Shown: positions 52,769 to 62,668, counted from the stretch's first letter. The stretch is 64,000 nucleotides of DNA from CALOBA01 sp942491465 (GCA_942491465.1 CALOBA010000018.1:1-64000); one strand, 5' to 3'. Program-made: numbers and translations. Notes: a model not told the origin generated them from the letters alone.

Positions 52769-53689
52769 TCAGCCGCCGCCTTGCTCAGGCTTTTCTCTGA
52801 ACAGTCCACGCAGCCAGGTGCCCAGCCGGCCGAGGGCGCCCGTGCCCGCGGCGTTGTCGCGGCCGAAGCTCTGCGTGATGCGGTCGAGCAGGACGGCGAG
52901 CAGCACCACGCCGAGCCCGCCCTCGAAGCCGAGGCCGACGTCAAGCCGTTGGATACCGGTGAGTACGGTGTTGCCGAGACCGCCGGCGCCGATCATGGAC
53001 GAGATGACGACCATCGAGAGGGCCAGCATGATGGTCTGGTTGACGCCGGCCATAATGGACGGCAGCGCCAGCGGCAGCTGCACCTTGAACAACAGCTGCG
53101 AGCTGGTGCAGCCGAAGGCCTGACCGGCCTCCACATGCTCGCGGCTGACTTGGCGGATGCCCAGGTTGGTCAGCCGCACCGCAGGCGGCATGGCGAAGAT
53201 CAGGGTTGCGATGGCGCCCGGGACCTTGCCAAGGCCGAAGAAGATCGCGGCTGGAATCAGGTACACGAACGGCGGCATGGTCTGCATGAGGTCCAACAAC
53301 GGCCGGATGCCGGCCTCCACGGCGTTGCTGCGGGCCATAGCGATGCCCACGGGAACGCCGATGGCGAGCGCCAGCACGCTGGCGCCGATGACCAAGGCGA
53401 GGGTCTGCACGGTCTCGTCCCAGATATCCATGCCGAACAACAGCACCATGGCGGCGATGGCGAAGAGCCCGAAGCGCCAGCCCACGCGCCAAATGGCGAG
53501 CAGCACGATCAGGCCCGCGAGCAGCAGCGGCGGCAAGGCCATCAGGCCGTCTTCGAATCCACCGATGACGAGCTCGAGCGCGTCGCTGATCCCGTCGAGG
53601 GCGCCGGTGAAATTGTCTTGAATCCAGTCGACGCCGCCCTCGACCCAGTCGCCGATGGGGATGCGGAAGTCTGTCCATGTGTTCGCCAT
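52769..53689 (-). CDS. proW: Glycine betaine ABC transporter permease
   Basis: 306 residues, 7-8 membrane helices. VYLIPAAIFFGLGKVPGAIA and the EAA-loop-like EHVEAGQAFGCTSSQLLFKV (contact with the ATPase) mark the OpuAB/ProW family. Starts 3 bp after proV ends. Slightly shorter than E. coli ProW. Confidence 0.92.
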   Translation of the reverse strand: MANTWTDFRIPIGDWVEGGVDWIQDNFTGALDGISDALELVIGGFEDGLMALPPLLLAGLIVLLAIWRVGWRFGLFAIAAMVLLFGMDIWDETVQTLALVIGASVLALAIGVPVGIAMARSNAVEAGIRPLLDLMQTMPPFVYLIPAAIFFGLGKVPGAIATLIFAMPPAVRLTNLGIRQVSREHVEAGQAFGCTSSQLLFKVQLPLALPSIMAGVNQTIMLALSMVVISSMIGAGGLGNTVLTGIQRLDVGLGFEGGLGVVLLAVLLDRITQSFGRDNAAGTGALGRLGTWLRGLFREKPEQGGG

Positions 53690-53691
53690 GC

Positions 53692-54546
53692 TCAGCCCGC
53701 CTTGTCCTCGGCGATGTCGCCGGCCTTGAACACCTTGCTGACGTCGACGCCGTAGAAGAACGCGCGCACGTACTCGCTGGCGGGGTTGGTTACGATCTCC
53801 TCGGGCGTGCCGATCTGCACCACCCGGCCGCCGTCCATGATGGCGATGCGATCGCCGATGCGGATGGCCTCGTCGAGGTCGTGGGAGATGAAGATGATGG
53901 TGTGCGCCTCGCGGGCCTGCAGGCGCAGGATCTCGTCCTGCATCTCGGTGCGGATCAATGGGTCCAGCGCCGAGAAGGCCTCGTCCATCAGCAGGATCTG
54001 CGCCCGGGTGGCGAGCGCCCGGGCCAAGCCGACGCGCTGCTGCATGCCGCCGGAGAGCTCGTCGGGGAAGCTGTCCGCGAACTGCGCGAGGCCAACGGTA
54101 TCCAGCGCCCCTATGGCACGCTCGCGCCGCTCGCGCTTGCCGAGTCGGGAGACTTCGAGCCCGAAGGCAACATTGTCGGCCACCCGCTTGTGCGGCAGCA
54201 GCGCGAAGGACTGGAACACCATGCTCATCCGGGTACGGCGCAGCTCGATGAGCGCCCGTCGGCCCATGGCGGTGATGTCCTCGCCATCGAGGACGATGCG
54301 ACCACTGGTGGGCTCGATGAGCCGGTTCAGCATTCTGACCAGGGTCGACTTGCCGGAGCCGGAGAGCCCCATGACAACGAACACCTCGCCGCCCTTCACC
54401 GCGAAGCTCGCGTCCTGCACACCGACCGTGGTCCGCGTGCGTGAGAAGATCTCGTCCTTCGACAGTCCCTGATCCAACAGGCGCAGGGCGTCATCCGGGC
54501 GCGGGCCGAAGATCTTGTGCAGACCTTCGATGGCGAGCGTCTCCAA
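53692..54546 (-). CDS. proV: Glycine betaine ABC transporter ATPase
   Basis: 284 residues. Walker A GLSGSGKST, Q-loop MSMVFQSFALLPHKRV, signature LSGGMQQRVGLARALA, Walker B ILLMDEAFSALDP. The typical C-terminal tandem CBS domains that sense ionic strength in OpuAA/ProV are absent (usual length about 400). First gene of the operon; regulation may therefore be transcriptional or through ProW. Confidence 0.92.
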   Translation of the reverse strand: METLAIEGLHKIFGPRPDDALRLLDQGLSKDEIFSRTRTTVGVQDASFAVKGGEVFVVMGLSGSGKSTLVRMLNRLIEPTSGRIVLDGEDITAMGRRALIELRRTRMSMVFQSFALLPHKRVADNVAFGLEVSRLGKRERRERAIGALDTVGLAQFADSFPDELSGGMQQRVGLARALATRAQILLMDEAFSALDPLIRTEMQDEILRLQAREAHTIIFISHDLDEAIRIGDRIAIMDGGRVVQIGTPEEIVTNPASEYVRAFFYGVDVSKVFKAGDIAEDKAG

Positions 54547-54980
54547 CTGTTTACTCCCGCCGCTTCGATCGGCGTATCAGCGCCCGGTGGGCGGACCGGT
54601 ACAGCAGCGGCCGAGGCTTAGGCGCGCGACCACGCGGTCGCGCCCACGGCGGAACGGGTACCGGCGAGCGACGCTCAAGCGGCGCGCGAGGCCCCCCTGG
54701 GGACCGCGAATGCCAGTGCTGCTTGTGTGGCGTCGGCTTGGGTCCGGGGATGGATCGGCCGACGCGGGCGAGGCGGTTCGGCAGCGATGCCCACCGGCCT
54801 CAGACACCCAACGCGTGCTGTCTTGTTTGATGGGTCGACCGACGCGTGGAGCGCACCGTGCCGACGGGTTGATGTGTGAGCGGCGCGCCCGGGTGAGAAC
54901 CCGAGGATGCCCTCACGAATGTTCCAATCGACCGGCAGCGATTGCTGATAACCGGCGGGCAAAGGAACGAAACTAAGGGT
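54547..54980. other. Intergenic region ahead of proV
   Basis: No gene. Contains a palindrome gcgcgaccacgcggtcgcgc at 54631-54650. Probably carries the proVWX promoter on the minus strand; no box is clear. Confidence 0.45.
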
Positions 54981-57350
54981 TCACCCTAACGCTCGGGGCC
55001 GTTTAACGCAAGTTTCCGCGTCTTTGTCGCGCTTCGAGCTGCGCGGCCCCGTCGCGGGCAACCAGCGGTCGACGACCTCGGCCAATGTCTCCAGACGGAC
55101 CGGTTTGGCCAGATAGTCGTCCATGCCGGCGGCAAGGCAGCGCTCGCGGTCCTCGGCGAGGGCATTGGCCGTCATGGCGATGATCGGCGTGTGCCGGCCC
55201 AGCCGAAGCTCGGTCGCGCGCAGGGCGCGGGTGGCGGACAGGCCGTCGAGCACGGGCATCTGCACGTCCATCAGGATCAGGTCGTAGCCGCCCTCGGCGT
55301 GCCTCTCCAACGCCCGCTGGCCGTTGTCTGCCAGGTCGACGCTCAGGCCCAGGCGCGCCAGCAGCCCGGCGGAGACCCGCTGCATGACGGCGTTGTCCTC
55401 CACCAGCAGCACGCGGCCCGAGCGCGCATGCTCGACGCCCGCAGGCGTCTGCTCGGCGGGGGTGGCCGCAGCCCGCTCGCCGCCGTCATCCAAGACCTGC
55501 TCCAACGCATCGCGCAGCAACCCATGCCGCACCGGCTTGGACAGCGCCAGGGCGATGCCGGCCGCGGACAATGCCGCCGCGGAGACATTGCCGGGGGTGG
55601 TCAGCGCGATCAGCGCCGGTGTCGGTAGGGCGTACTGCGCCCTGATCCGCGTCGCCAGCTCGGGCATCTCCATATCCAGGATGACGGCGTGACAGGGTCG
55701 ACCGGCCCGGTCGGCGGCGGCCAGCCGTGCGAGGGCCTCAGCGCCGGATTCCGCCGCGGTGCAGTCGATGCCCCAGCCGGCCAGGTAGTGCGAGATGACC
55801 TCCCGGATCGCCCGGTTGTCGTCGACCACGAGGACGCGATGACCCGCCAGCGCGCGCGGGTCGAGGCCATGGGCATGGCGTTCGACGGGGTCGAACCGCA
55901 GCTCGACGCGGAAGATCGAGCCCCGCTCCAGGACGCTGTGGACCTCGATCCGCCCACCCATCAGCGCCACCAGACGCTGACTGATGGACAGCCCCAGACC
56001 GGTGCCGCCGAAGCGACGGGTGATGGTGCCGTCGGCCTGATGGAACGGCGAGAACAGCTGCGCCCGCTGGTCCTCGGACATGCCGATGCCGGTGTCGCGC
56101 ACCTCGATGCCGATGCGGCAGTCGGTCGGGTCCTGCGTCAATGCCCGCAGCCCAAGGACGACCTCGCCGTTATGGGTGAACTTGACCGCATTGCCCACCA
56201 GGTTGGTCAGCACCTGCCGAAGCCGGGTCGGGTCGCCAACCACCCGCGCCGGCAGGGCCGGATCGATGAAGCAGACCAGCTCGATGCGGTTGGCGCGGGC
56301 GCTGGCGGTGAACAATGCCACCACCTCCTCCGCCAGCGCACGCAGGTCGAACGGGACCTGCTCCAGCTCCAGCTTACCGGCCTCGATCTTGGAGAAATCG
56401 AGAATGCCGTTGATGACGTTGAGCAGCCCCTCGCCGGAGGTGCGGGCCAGCTCGACGAAGCCGCGCTGCTGCTCGCTCAGCGGCGACTCCGCCAGCAGCT
56501 CGACCACGCCGATGATGCCGCTCATCGGGGTGCGAATCTCGTGGCTCATGTTGGCCAGAAACTGGCTCTTGGCCCGGCTCGCGGCCTCGGCCTGCTCCTT
56601 GGCCCGCTCCAGATCGGCCTGCACCCTCGCGCGCTCGGCGACCTCGGCGGCCAAACGCGCGTTGAGCGCCTTGGTGCGGGCCGCCTCGTCGGTGAGGTCG
56701 GCGACCAGATCCGCATTGGCATAGCCGAGCCGCAGCCCATCGATCAGGGCGCGATGATGGGCGCGACCGGTGGTCAGCATGAACAGCCCGAAAAAGGCGA
56801 TCATCAGCAGGTAGACCAGCGCCAACGGCGAGCCGATGAACGCCATCTTCATCGCCAACGGCACCAGCGCCGACAGCAGATAGAGGGTGAAGGCCGTCAG
56901 CCTCGGCGTCAGGTTGGGGATTGCCGCGGCGACCATGCCGGCGATGACGAAGGAGACGAAGACATGCTCGTCCATCCTGTGCACATCCAGCGGCACCGCA
57001 ACCATCCCCCACGCGAACCCGGTGAGCGCGGCGCCGGCAATGAACAGCCGCACCCAGCCGCGACCGCTTAGCGCATCGGGCGCGATACGGTAGCCCAGCA
57101 CCATCAGCGCGCGCAGCAGCAGCACGCCGAGCATCGCCAGCAGCCAGACCGGTGCCCAGTCGACGGCGAAGAAGTGCTTCAGCGACAACGCCACCAGGCC
57201 GGCGTTGGCGGCGCTGAAGACAAGCCCCAGCGGCATGAGCCGAAACAACATGTCGAGCAGCTCGGCGGCAATGCGCAACTCGGTTTCGGCACCCTGGCCT
57301 TGCGATGCAACGGCGGAGTCTGATTCCTTAGCTTTGGCCGGGATCGACAT
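54981..57350 (-). CDS. Hybrid sensor histidine kinase with two receiver domains
   Basis: 789 residues from ATG 57350. Six or seven N-terminal membrane helices (about 30-230), a coiled coil, then the phosphoacceptor box FLANMSHEIRTPMSGIIGVV, ATP-binding N-box (LTNLVGNAVKFTH) and G boxes (VRDTGIGMSEDQ; FGGTGLGLSISQRL). First receiver (VLVVDDNRAIREVI, aspartate in ILDMEMPEL) looks shortened; second is canonical (VLLVEDNAVMQRVS, LILMDVQMPVLDGL, AKPV). No HPt domain, so a separate phosphotransfer partner is expected. Signal unknown. Confidence 0.9.
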   Translation of the reverse strand: MSIPAKAKESDSAVASQGQGAETELRIAAELLDMLFRLMPLGLVFSAANAGLVALSLKHFFAVDWAPVWLLAMLGVLLLRALMVLGYRIAPDALSGRGWVRLFIAGAALTGFAWGMVAVPLDVHRMDEHVFVSFVIAGMVAAAIPNLTPRLTAFTLYLLSALVPLAMKMAFIGSPLALVYLLMIAFFGLFMLTTGRAHHRALIDGLRLGYANADLVADLTDEAARTKALNARLAAEVAERARVQADLERAKEQAEAASRAKSQFLANMSHEIRTPMSGIIGVVELLAESPLSEQQRGFVELARTSGEGLLNVINGILDFSKIEAGKLELEQVPFDLRALAEEVVALFTASARANRIELVCFIDPALPARVVGDPTRLRQVLTNLVGNAVKFTHNGEVVLGLRALTQDPTDCRIGIEVRDTGIGMSEDQRAQLFSPFHQADGTITRRFGGTGLGLSISQRLVALMGGRIEVHSVLERGSIFRVELRFDPVERHAHGLDPRALAGHRVLVVDDNRAIREVISHYLAGWGIDCTAAESGAEALARLAAADRAGRPCHAVILDMEMPELATRIRAQYALPTPALIALTTPGNVSAAALSAAGIALALSKPVRHGLLRDALEQVLDDGGERAAATPAEQTPAGVEHARSGRVLLVEDNAVMQRVSAGLLARLGLSVDLADNGQRALERHAEGGYDLILMDVQMPVLDGLSATRALRATELRLGRHTPIIAMTANALAEDRERCLAAGMDDYLAKPVRLETLAEVVDRWLPATGPRSSKRDKDAETCVKRPRALG

Positions 57351-57481
57351 CTGGGGCTCCACGGACGGATGCAGAGTACACGTCAGCCACCAGTGTACCC
57401 GCAACGCACCGATTCGCCAGCGACCTGGCCGAACGGTAGCGGGCGCATTACCGGAGGACGTGAGCGCTCCCCGGTCCCGGC

Positions 57482-58171
57482 CTAGGCCGGTCGATGGGTC
57501 AGATCGGTGAGCTTGGCGCTGGCGATGGCGCCGAGCCGGTCGAGCAGGTCGGTCCCCATGTCGGGGCTGAAGCGGTGCGCGTCGGCGCTGCCGATGGCGA
57601 GCACGCCGGTGCGGTCGTGGGTGCGCAGCGGCACCAGGGCCGCGGAGCGGATGACGCTGTCGGCATCGTCGAACAGCGTCGCCGCCTGCTCCGGGCGCAG
57701 CGGGCCGCAGACCACGCGATCGCGGTCGACGAAACCCACGAAGGCGTTGACGACGGGGTCGGCGGCAAGGGTCTTGCCGTCGGCGGGAAACAGCTTCAGC
57801 GCCACGGCCTCGGCACTGAATTCGCTGCGCAGGGCCTCCTGCAGGGCGAAGCAGGCGCTGTCCATATCGCGAGAGACGATCAGCTGCAGCGTCAGCTCGT
57901 GGACGCGCTGGGCGATCTGCTCGTACTCGTGGGCGCGGGCCACCAGGTGGGCCAGGCGGCGGCGCTCGGTATCCAGCTGCTCGCGCAGCAGCTCGGCCTG
58001 ACGCTCCAGCAGCGATACGGCACCATGGGTGCCGTGGGGCACCTCCAACACCGGGATCAGCTCCGGGTGGCGGACGAGGAAATCCGAATGACGGGCCAGA
58101 TAGGCGGCGACGGCCAGGTCGTCGGCGGTGGCCTCGGGCGCGGATGCGGAGCTGGAATGCCGGCTGCTCAT
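57482..58171 (-). CDS. DUF484 family protein (YigA-like)
   Basis: 229 residues. VAAYLARHSDFLVRHPELIP and HGAVSLLERQAELLREQLDT are the conserved DUF484 start with coiled coil, followed by a GAF-like domain (LVPLRTHDRTGVLAIGSADA, RFSPDMGTDLLDRLG). In enterobacteria this gene (yigA) follows dapF and precedes xerC. Start overlaps the dapF stop (ATGA). Function unknown. Confidence 0.88.
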   Translation of the reverse strand: MSSRHSSSASAPEATADDLAVAAYLARHSDFLVRHPELIPVLEVPHGTHGAVSLLERQAELLREQLDTERRRLAHLVARAHEYEQIAQRVHELTLQLIVSRDMDSACFALQEALRSEFSAEAVALKLFPADGKTLAADPVVNAFVGFVDRDRVVCGPLRPEQAATLFDDADSVIRSAALVPLRTHDRTGVLAIGSADAHRFSPDMGTDLLDRLGAIASAKLTDLTHRPA

Positions 58172-59005
58172 GAAAGCGTGATCTCCCCTTCGAAGACGGT
58201 GGTGGCGGGTCCGGTCATCAACATGGGCTCGCCTTCGCCGGGCCAATCTATCACAAGGTCGCCGCCGGGCAAGCAGACCTGGACGCGCTCGCCGAGTTCG
58301 CCCCAGATGCGGCCCACGGCCACCGCGGCACAGGCGCCGGTGCCGCAGGCTTCGGTCTCGCCGACGCCGCGCTCCCAGACCCGCAGGTCCACCCGGGTCG
58401 CGTCGACGACCTGCATGAAGCCGACGTTGACGCGGTTCGGAAACAGCGGGTCGGTCTCGATGCGCGGCCCCATGGTGGCGACCGGGGCCTGATCGAGATG
58501 GGCCACCTCGATCACCGCATGGGGGTTGCCCATGGAGACGGCGCCGATGCGCTTGGCCTTGCAGCCCTCACCCAGATCGTAGGCCGGTGCCCGATGCGGG
58601 GCCCGGATCGGGATGTCCGCGGGCTCGAAGCGGGGCACGCCCATGTCGACCTGTACCTGGCCGTCGGGCATCAGGTTGAGCGTGATCGGCCCCGCGGCGG
58701 TGCCGACGCGGATGCGGTCATCGCCGCTCAGGCCCTGCTCGCGCACAAAGCGGGCGAAGCAGCGGGCACCGTTGCCGCATTGCTCCACCTCGGAGCCGTC
58801 GGCGTTGAAGATGCGGTAGTGGAACGCGGTGCCGGGCAGCCGCGCGGGCTCCACCAGCAGGACCTGATCGCAGCCGACCCCGCGGCGGCGATCGGCCAGT
58901 TGCCGCGCCAGGGCATCGGTCATGGTCCACGGATTGGGTGATGGCATCGATGACGACGAAGTCGTTGCCGAGGCCGTGCATCTTGGTGAATCGCAGGCGG
59001 GTCAT
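58168..59005 (-). pseudogene. dapF: Diaminopimelate epimerase, frameshift near the N-terminus
   Basis: Starts MTRLRFTKMHGLGNDFVVID at 59005; the rest of the enzyme (LARQLADRRRGVGCDQVLLV onward) is in a frame shifted by one base, the break lying around 58925-58950 (one extra base in this sequence). Both catalytic cysteines are present: CGNGARCF and EACGTGACAA. Converts LL- to meso-diaminopimelate for lysine and peptidoglycan. As the gene is normally essential, a sequencing or assembly error is the likeliest cause. Confidence 0.88.
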
Positions 59006-59673
59006 GGCAGCCTCCCGAGCACGGCCAGGTGGCGGTCGCTGACCACGGCGACCTCCAGGTGTTCATCGAGCCCGGCCTCGACCAGCTGCGCCTGGACCTC
59101 CGCCGGCTCGAACGCGGCGAACAGCGAATTGCGGAAGTCCCGGCGCAGGACCTCGGGCTCGCCGCGGGCGTAGGTCTCCACCAGGGCCTCGATCCAGCCG
59201 GCCGAGGCCGGGCGCATCAGGTCCATGATCAGCACCGGCGCACCGGGCTTGCCGAGGTCCTTGACGCCCTGCCAGAGCACGCTCGGCTGGTGCAGGTGGT
59301 GCAGCAGGCTGTTGGAGAGCACCAGGTCGTAGCCCTGGCGGTCCAGCTGCGGGGCCGGCAGCGTGGCGCAGATCAGCCGGCAGCGCCGGGCGACCCCGGG
59401 CAAGGCATCCAGGTCCGCTTGCGCCAGGTCGAGCATGGCCCGGGCGCCGTCCACGGCATCGCAGCTCGCCCGGGGATAGGCCTTCAGGAAACGGATCGGG
59501 ATATCCGCCGGGCCGCAGCCCAAGTCGATGGCGCGGCTGTCGGCCAGATCGCCGGGCACCAGCTCGCCGAGCAGGCGGATGAACAGGGTGTTGGATTCGG
59601 TGAAGTCCGCGCGGGCGTAGGCGAGGGCCTGATCGGCCTCGTCCATCAGCTCGGGCTCGGGGCGTCGCTGCAT
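59002..59673 (-). CDS. Class I SAM-dependent methyltransferase
   Basis: 223 residues. AIDLGCGPADIPIRFLKAYP is motif I, DAVDGARAMLDLAQADL motif II, YDLVLSNSLLHHLHQPSVLW the post-II region. Translationally coupled to dapF (ATGA). Substrate not predictable; probably a small molecule. Confidence 0.85.
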   Translation of the reverse strand: MQRRPEPELMDEADQALAYARADFTESNTLFIRLLGELVPGDLADSRAIDLGCGPADIPIRFLKAYPRASCDAVDGARAMLDLAQADLDALPGVARRCRLICATLPAPQLDRQGYDLVLSNSLLHHLHQPSVLWQGVKDLGKPGAPVLIMDLMRPASAGWIEALVETYARGEPEVLRRDFRNSLFAAFEPAEVQAQLVEAGLDEHLEVAVVSDRHLAVLGRLP

Positions 59674-59869
59674 GGTGCTTTGGTCGTCGTTCTCGAATGA
59701 ATGGGCATTGATAGCAAAAGGCGCCGCTGCCGATGAGGCGCAAAGAGATCACATCGCTCAGCGGGTCCATCGTCTCGTCACCGCACCCGGCGGATGAGCG
59801 GGAGCGGGCAAGGCCGATGCGGCGACTTCTCTGGCCGTCGGTGCCTGTGCATCCTGTGCGTCTTTGGAT

Positions 59870-59959
59870 CGGTTCAGAAACAAGTGGCGCAGACGCCCGC
59901 TCGCTGGACCTTTTGATTGGCCGTTTCGTGGTTGCGTCTGCACCACTTGTTTCTGAACC
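59870..59959. mobile_element. MITE family C, copy 4
   Basis: 90-bp core (tttggatc before, ttgactttg after). Located 48 bp past the lysA stop, between lysA and the methyltransferase gene. Confidence 0.88.
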
Positions 59960-60006
59960 TTGACTTTGTGATCAATCCCCGGCCCCGGGGTGATCGCTAG
60001 CCGGCA

Positions 60007-61257
60007 TCAGGCCGGCAGTCGCCGCTCCCCGGCATAGAGGTCGGCGATGGTCTCGCGGGCGCGCACCAGATGGACTTGATCGCCATCGACCATGACCTCG
60101 GCGGCCCGCGGTCGGCTGTTGTAGCTGGAACTCATGGTGAAGCCGTAGGCGCCGCTCGAGCGTACCGCCAGCAGATCGTCGGGGGCGAGCACCAATTCCC
60201 GCGCCTTGCCGAGAAAATCGCCGGTCTCGCAGACCGGGCCGACGATCTCGAAGGTCCGGGCGCTGCCGTCCCGCGGCTGCACCGGGACGATCTCCTGCAC
60301 GGCCTGGTACAGCGCCGGGCGCAGCAGGTCGTTCATCGCCGCGTCGACGATGGCAAAGCGGTGGGCCTCGGTGTCTTTGAGATATTCCACCCGGGTCAGC
60401 AGGATGCCGGCGTTGCCGGCGATGGCGCGCCCGGGCTCCAGGATGACCTCCAGTGGCCGGTCGCCGAGGCGCGCGTCCAGCGCCGCCGCATAGTCGGCCG
60501 GTGCCGGCGGCTGCTCGTCGGTGTAGCGGATGCCCAGCCCGCCGCCCAGGTCCAGGTGGTCGATGCCGATGCCCCGGGCCTCAAGCCGATCGGCCAGGGC
60601 GAGGACGCGGTCGAGGGCGTCGAGGAAGGGCGCCAGCTCGGTGAGCTGGGAGCCGATGTGGCAGTCGATGCCGGTGACCCGCAGGTGCGGGTCGGCGGCG
60701 GCGCGGCGGTAGACGGCCTCGGCGCACCCCACGTCGATACCGAACTTGTTCTCCTTCAGGCCGGTGGAGATGTAGGGGTGGGAGCGGGCATCGACGTCGG
60801 GGTTGACCCGCAGCGAGATCGGCGCGACCCGGCCCATCTCGCCGGCGATCGCGCTGATGCGATCCAGCTCGGGGGCGGATTCGACGTTGAAGCAGCGGAT
60901 GCCGACCTCCAGCGCCCGGCGGATCTCGTCGGCGCGCTTGCCGACGCCGGAGAAGATCACCTTTCCCGGATCACCGCCGGCGTCCAGCACCCGCTCCAGC
61001 TCGCCGACGGAGACGATGTCGAAGCCGGAGCCGAGCCGCGCCAGCACATCGAGCACGGCCAGGTTGGAGTTGGCCTTGACGGCGAAACAGATCAGGTGCG
61101 GGCGGTCATTGCCGAAGGCGTTGTCGAAGGCGCGCCAGTGCCGCTCCAGCGTGGCGCGGGAGTAGACGTAGCAGGGCGTGCCGAAACGCTCGGCGATGGC
61201 CGGGAGCGGCACGTCCTCGGCATGGAGCAGGCCGTCGCGCGCATTGAAATGGTCCAT
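60007..61257 (-). CDS. lysA: Diaminopimelate decarboxylase
   Basis: 416 residues. LICFAVKANSNLAVLDVLAR includes the PLP lysine; SVGELERVLDAG, DLGGGLGIRYTDE and GPVCETGDFLGKAREL (active-site Cys-Glu) are the fold-III decarboxylase motifs. Final step of lysine synthesis. Second gene after lptM; with dapF downstream this is a lysine/peptidoglycan cluster. Confidence 0.95.
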   Translation of the reverse strand: MDHFNARDGLLHAEDVPLPAIAERFGTPCYVYSRATLERHWRAFDNAFGNDRPHLICFAVKANSNLAVLDVLARLGSGFDIVSVGELERVLDAGGDPGKVIFSGVGKRADEIRRALEVGIRCFNVESAPELDRISAIAGEMGRVAPISLRVNPDVDARSHPYISTGLKENKFGIDVGCAEAVYRRAAADPHLRVTGIDCHIGSQLTELAPFLDALDRVLALADRLEARGIGIDHLDLGGGLGIRYTDEQPPAPADYAAALDARLGDRPLEVILEPGRAIAGNAGILLTRVEYLKDTEAHRFAIVDAAMNDLLRPALYQAVQEIVPVQPRDGSARTFEIVGPVCETGDFLGKARELVLAPDDLLAVRSSGAYGFTMSSSYNSRPRAAEVMVDGDQVHLVRARETIADLYAGERRLPA

Positions 61258-61266
61258 GGCTTCAGG

Positions 61267-61497
61267 TCAGCCGCCGGTGGGTGTGGGAATGTCCGAGCCC
61301 GGCTGCGGGCCGACGCTGGGGATGTCGCTGGTCGCCTCGGGGGTGTCGCCGTCCGCGTCCGGCTGCGGATTGGCCGCGGGCTGCTCGGATGGATCGGGGA
61401 GGTACAACGGCGCCTTGTGCCCGCAGGCAACACCCATCTGGCCGATGGCAAGGACAGAGACGATGGCGTAGAGAAGATAACGGGCCCAGCAATGCAT
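61267..61497 (-). CDS. lptM: LptM (YifL-like) small lipoprotein
   Basis: 76 residues from ATG 61497. Hydrophobic signal with lipobox GVAC, then the family motif CGHKAPLYLPDPSE. LptM stabilises the LptD/LptE outer-membrane LPS translocon. The long Pro/Asp-rich tail (PQPDADGDTPEATSDIP) is longer than in E. coli. Nine bp before lysA, as in many gammaproteobacteria. Confidence 0.88.
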   Translation of the reverse strand: MHCWARYLLYAIVSVLAIGQMGVACGHKAPLYLPDPSEQPAANPQPDADGDTPEATSDIPSVGPQPGSDIPTPTGG

Positions 61498-61572
61498 GAC
61501 GTCGCTCGCGCTGCTCGCGGTTCCGGGGGTCGGCACCGGGAAAAACCCGACAGTATACAGACGCGTGCCGGC

Positions 61573-62541
61573 TCATGCCGACGTATCCGGGTCTTCCGAG
61601 CCATCCCCCTTGGCCTGATACCTGGGCCGTTCCGCCGGATGATAGGCCGGCTCGCCATCGGGCTCTTCGCGCACCGGGTCGCCCTCGATGGGGATCAGCA
61701 CCAGGTCCTGATGACCGACATCGATGCGGCTCTCCCCGGCCGCAAGATGGGCAAGCCGACGATCCCGCCACGCCGCCAGCGCCCGCTCGTCGCGCGGGCT
61801 GTGGGCGAGGGCCGCGGCATGCCAACCCTCGATCAGCGCGCGCTGCAGACCGGCTTGCTCCGGCCCCAGATGCCAGTCGCTGCCGGCCTGGGAGACCCTA
61901 AAGCCCAGCCGCCGGGCGATCGCCGCCGCCTCGGCGGTGGCCAGCGGCCCCAGGGCCGGGCCGAAGCCCTTGTTGCGCAGCTGGTGGTGATTGAAGCGTT
62001 CAATGACGGCGACGTCGCCCATGGGGCCGTCGTCGACGGGCGAAAGCTGGACTCGGCCGTCGTAGGTCAGCGCGAACAACAGCGGACAGCGGGCCTTCGC
62101 GGCAGCCTCCATCAGCGTCTCCAGCCAGTCGGCGGAGACCAGGTCGAGCATGGCCGAGGCCGTGACCAGCGCACCCGGCGGCAGCGTCAGCCGTTCCAGA
62201 TCGGAGGACAGATCCAGCAGGCGGCAGCGCACGCGGCAGGTGCAGTCCGGCCCGCTGAGCATGAAGGCATCGCCATCGGGGGCGAAGACCTGGCCCGCGG
62301 CCTCGGCCCAGACCCGCGTGCGCTCGGCCAACAGTGCCAGCAGGGTTGCATCATGATCGACGCAGAGCCAGTCCTGGCCGCCGCTGATGCGCGGCGCTAG
62401 GTGACGCAGGTTGCCGCCGGTGCCGGCACCGAGGTCGACCACCTGATCGATCTTCGGCAGCAGCCCCAGCAACCGATCGGCACGCGCACGGGCATCGGCC
62501 GATGCGCGCAGCTGCAGCCAGTCGTCGCTGAACTCACCCAT
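61573..62541 (-). CDS. SAM-dependent methyltransferase
   Basis: 322 residues. VVDLGAGTGGNLRHLAPRIS is motif I; LVTASAMLDLVSADWLETLM the central part. The C-terminal ~60 residues are hydrophilic and proline-rich. Substrate unknown. Seventy-five bp upstream of lptM on the same strand. Confidence 0.8.
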   Translation of the reverse strand: MGEFSDDWLQLRASADARARADRLLGLLPKIDQVVDLGAGTGGNLRHLAPRISGGQDWLCVDHDATLLALLAERTRVWAEAAGQVFAPDGDAFMLSGPDCTCRVRCRLLDLSSDLERLTLPPGALVTASAMLDLVSADWLETLMEAAAKARCPLLFALTYDGRVQLSPVDDGPMGDVAVIERFNHHQLRNKGFGPALGPLATAEAAAIARRLGFRVSQAGSDWHLGPEQAGLQRALIEGWHAAALAHSPRDERALAAWRDRRLAHLAAGESRIDVGHQDLVLIPIEGDPVREEPDGEPAYHPAERPRYQAKGDGSEDPDTSA

Positions 62542-62668
62542 GGATACTCACCTCATCAACGGAGCAGACGGGTGATTAGACCACGGTTGACGCCGTTCGT
62601 CGCCATCCGCGGCGGGCTTGAACCGGCACCGGGATGCCGCCCTTATGCCGGACCGGTGCCGCGCCGAA

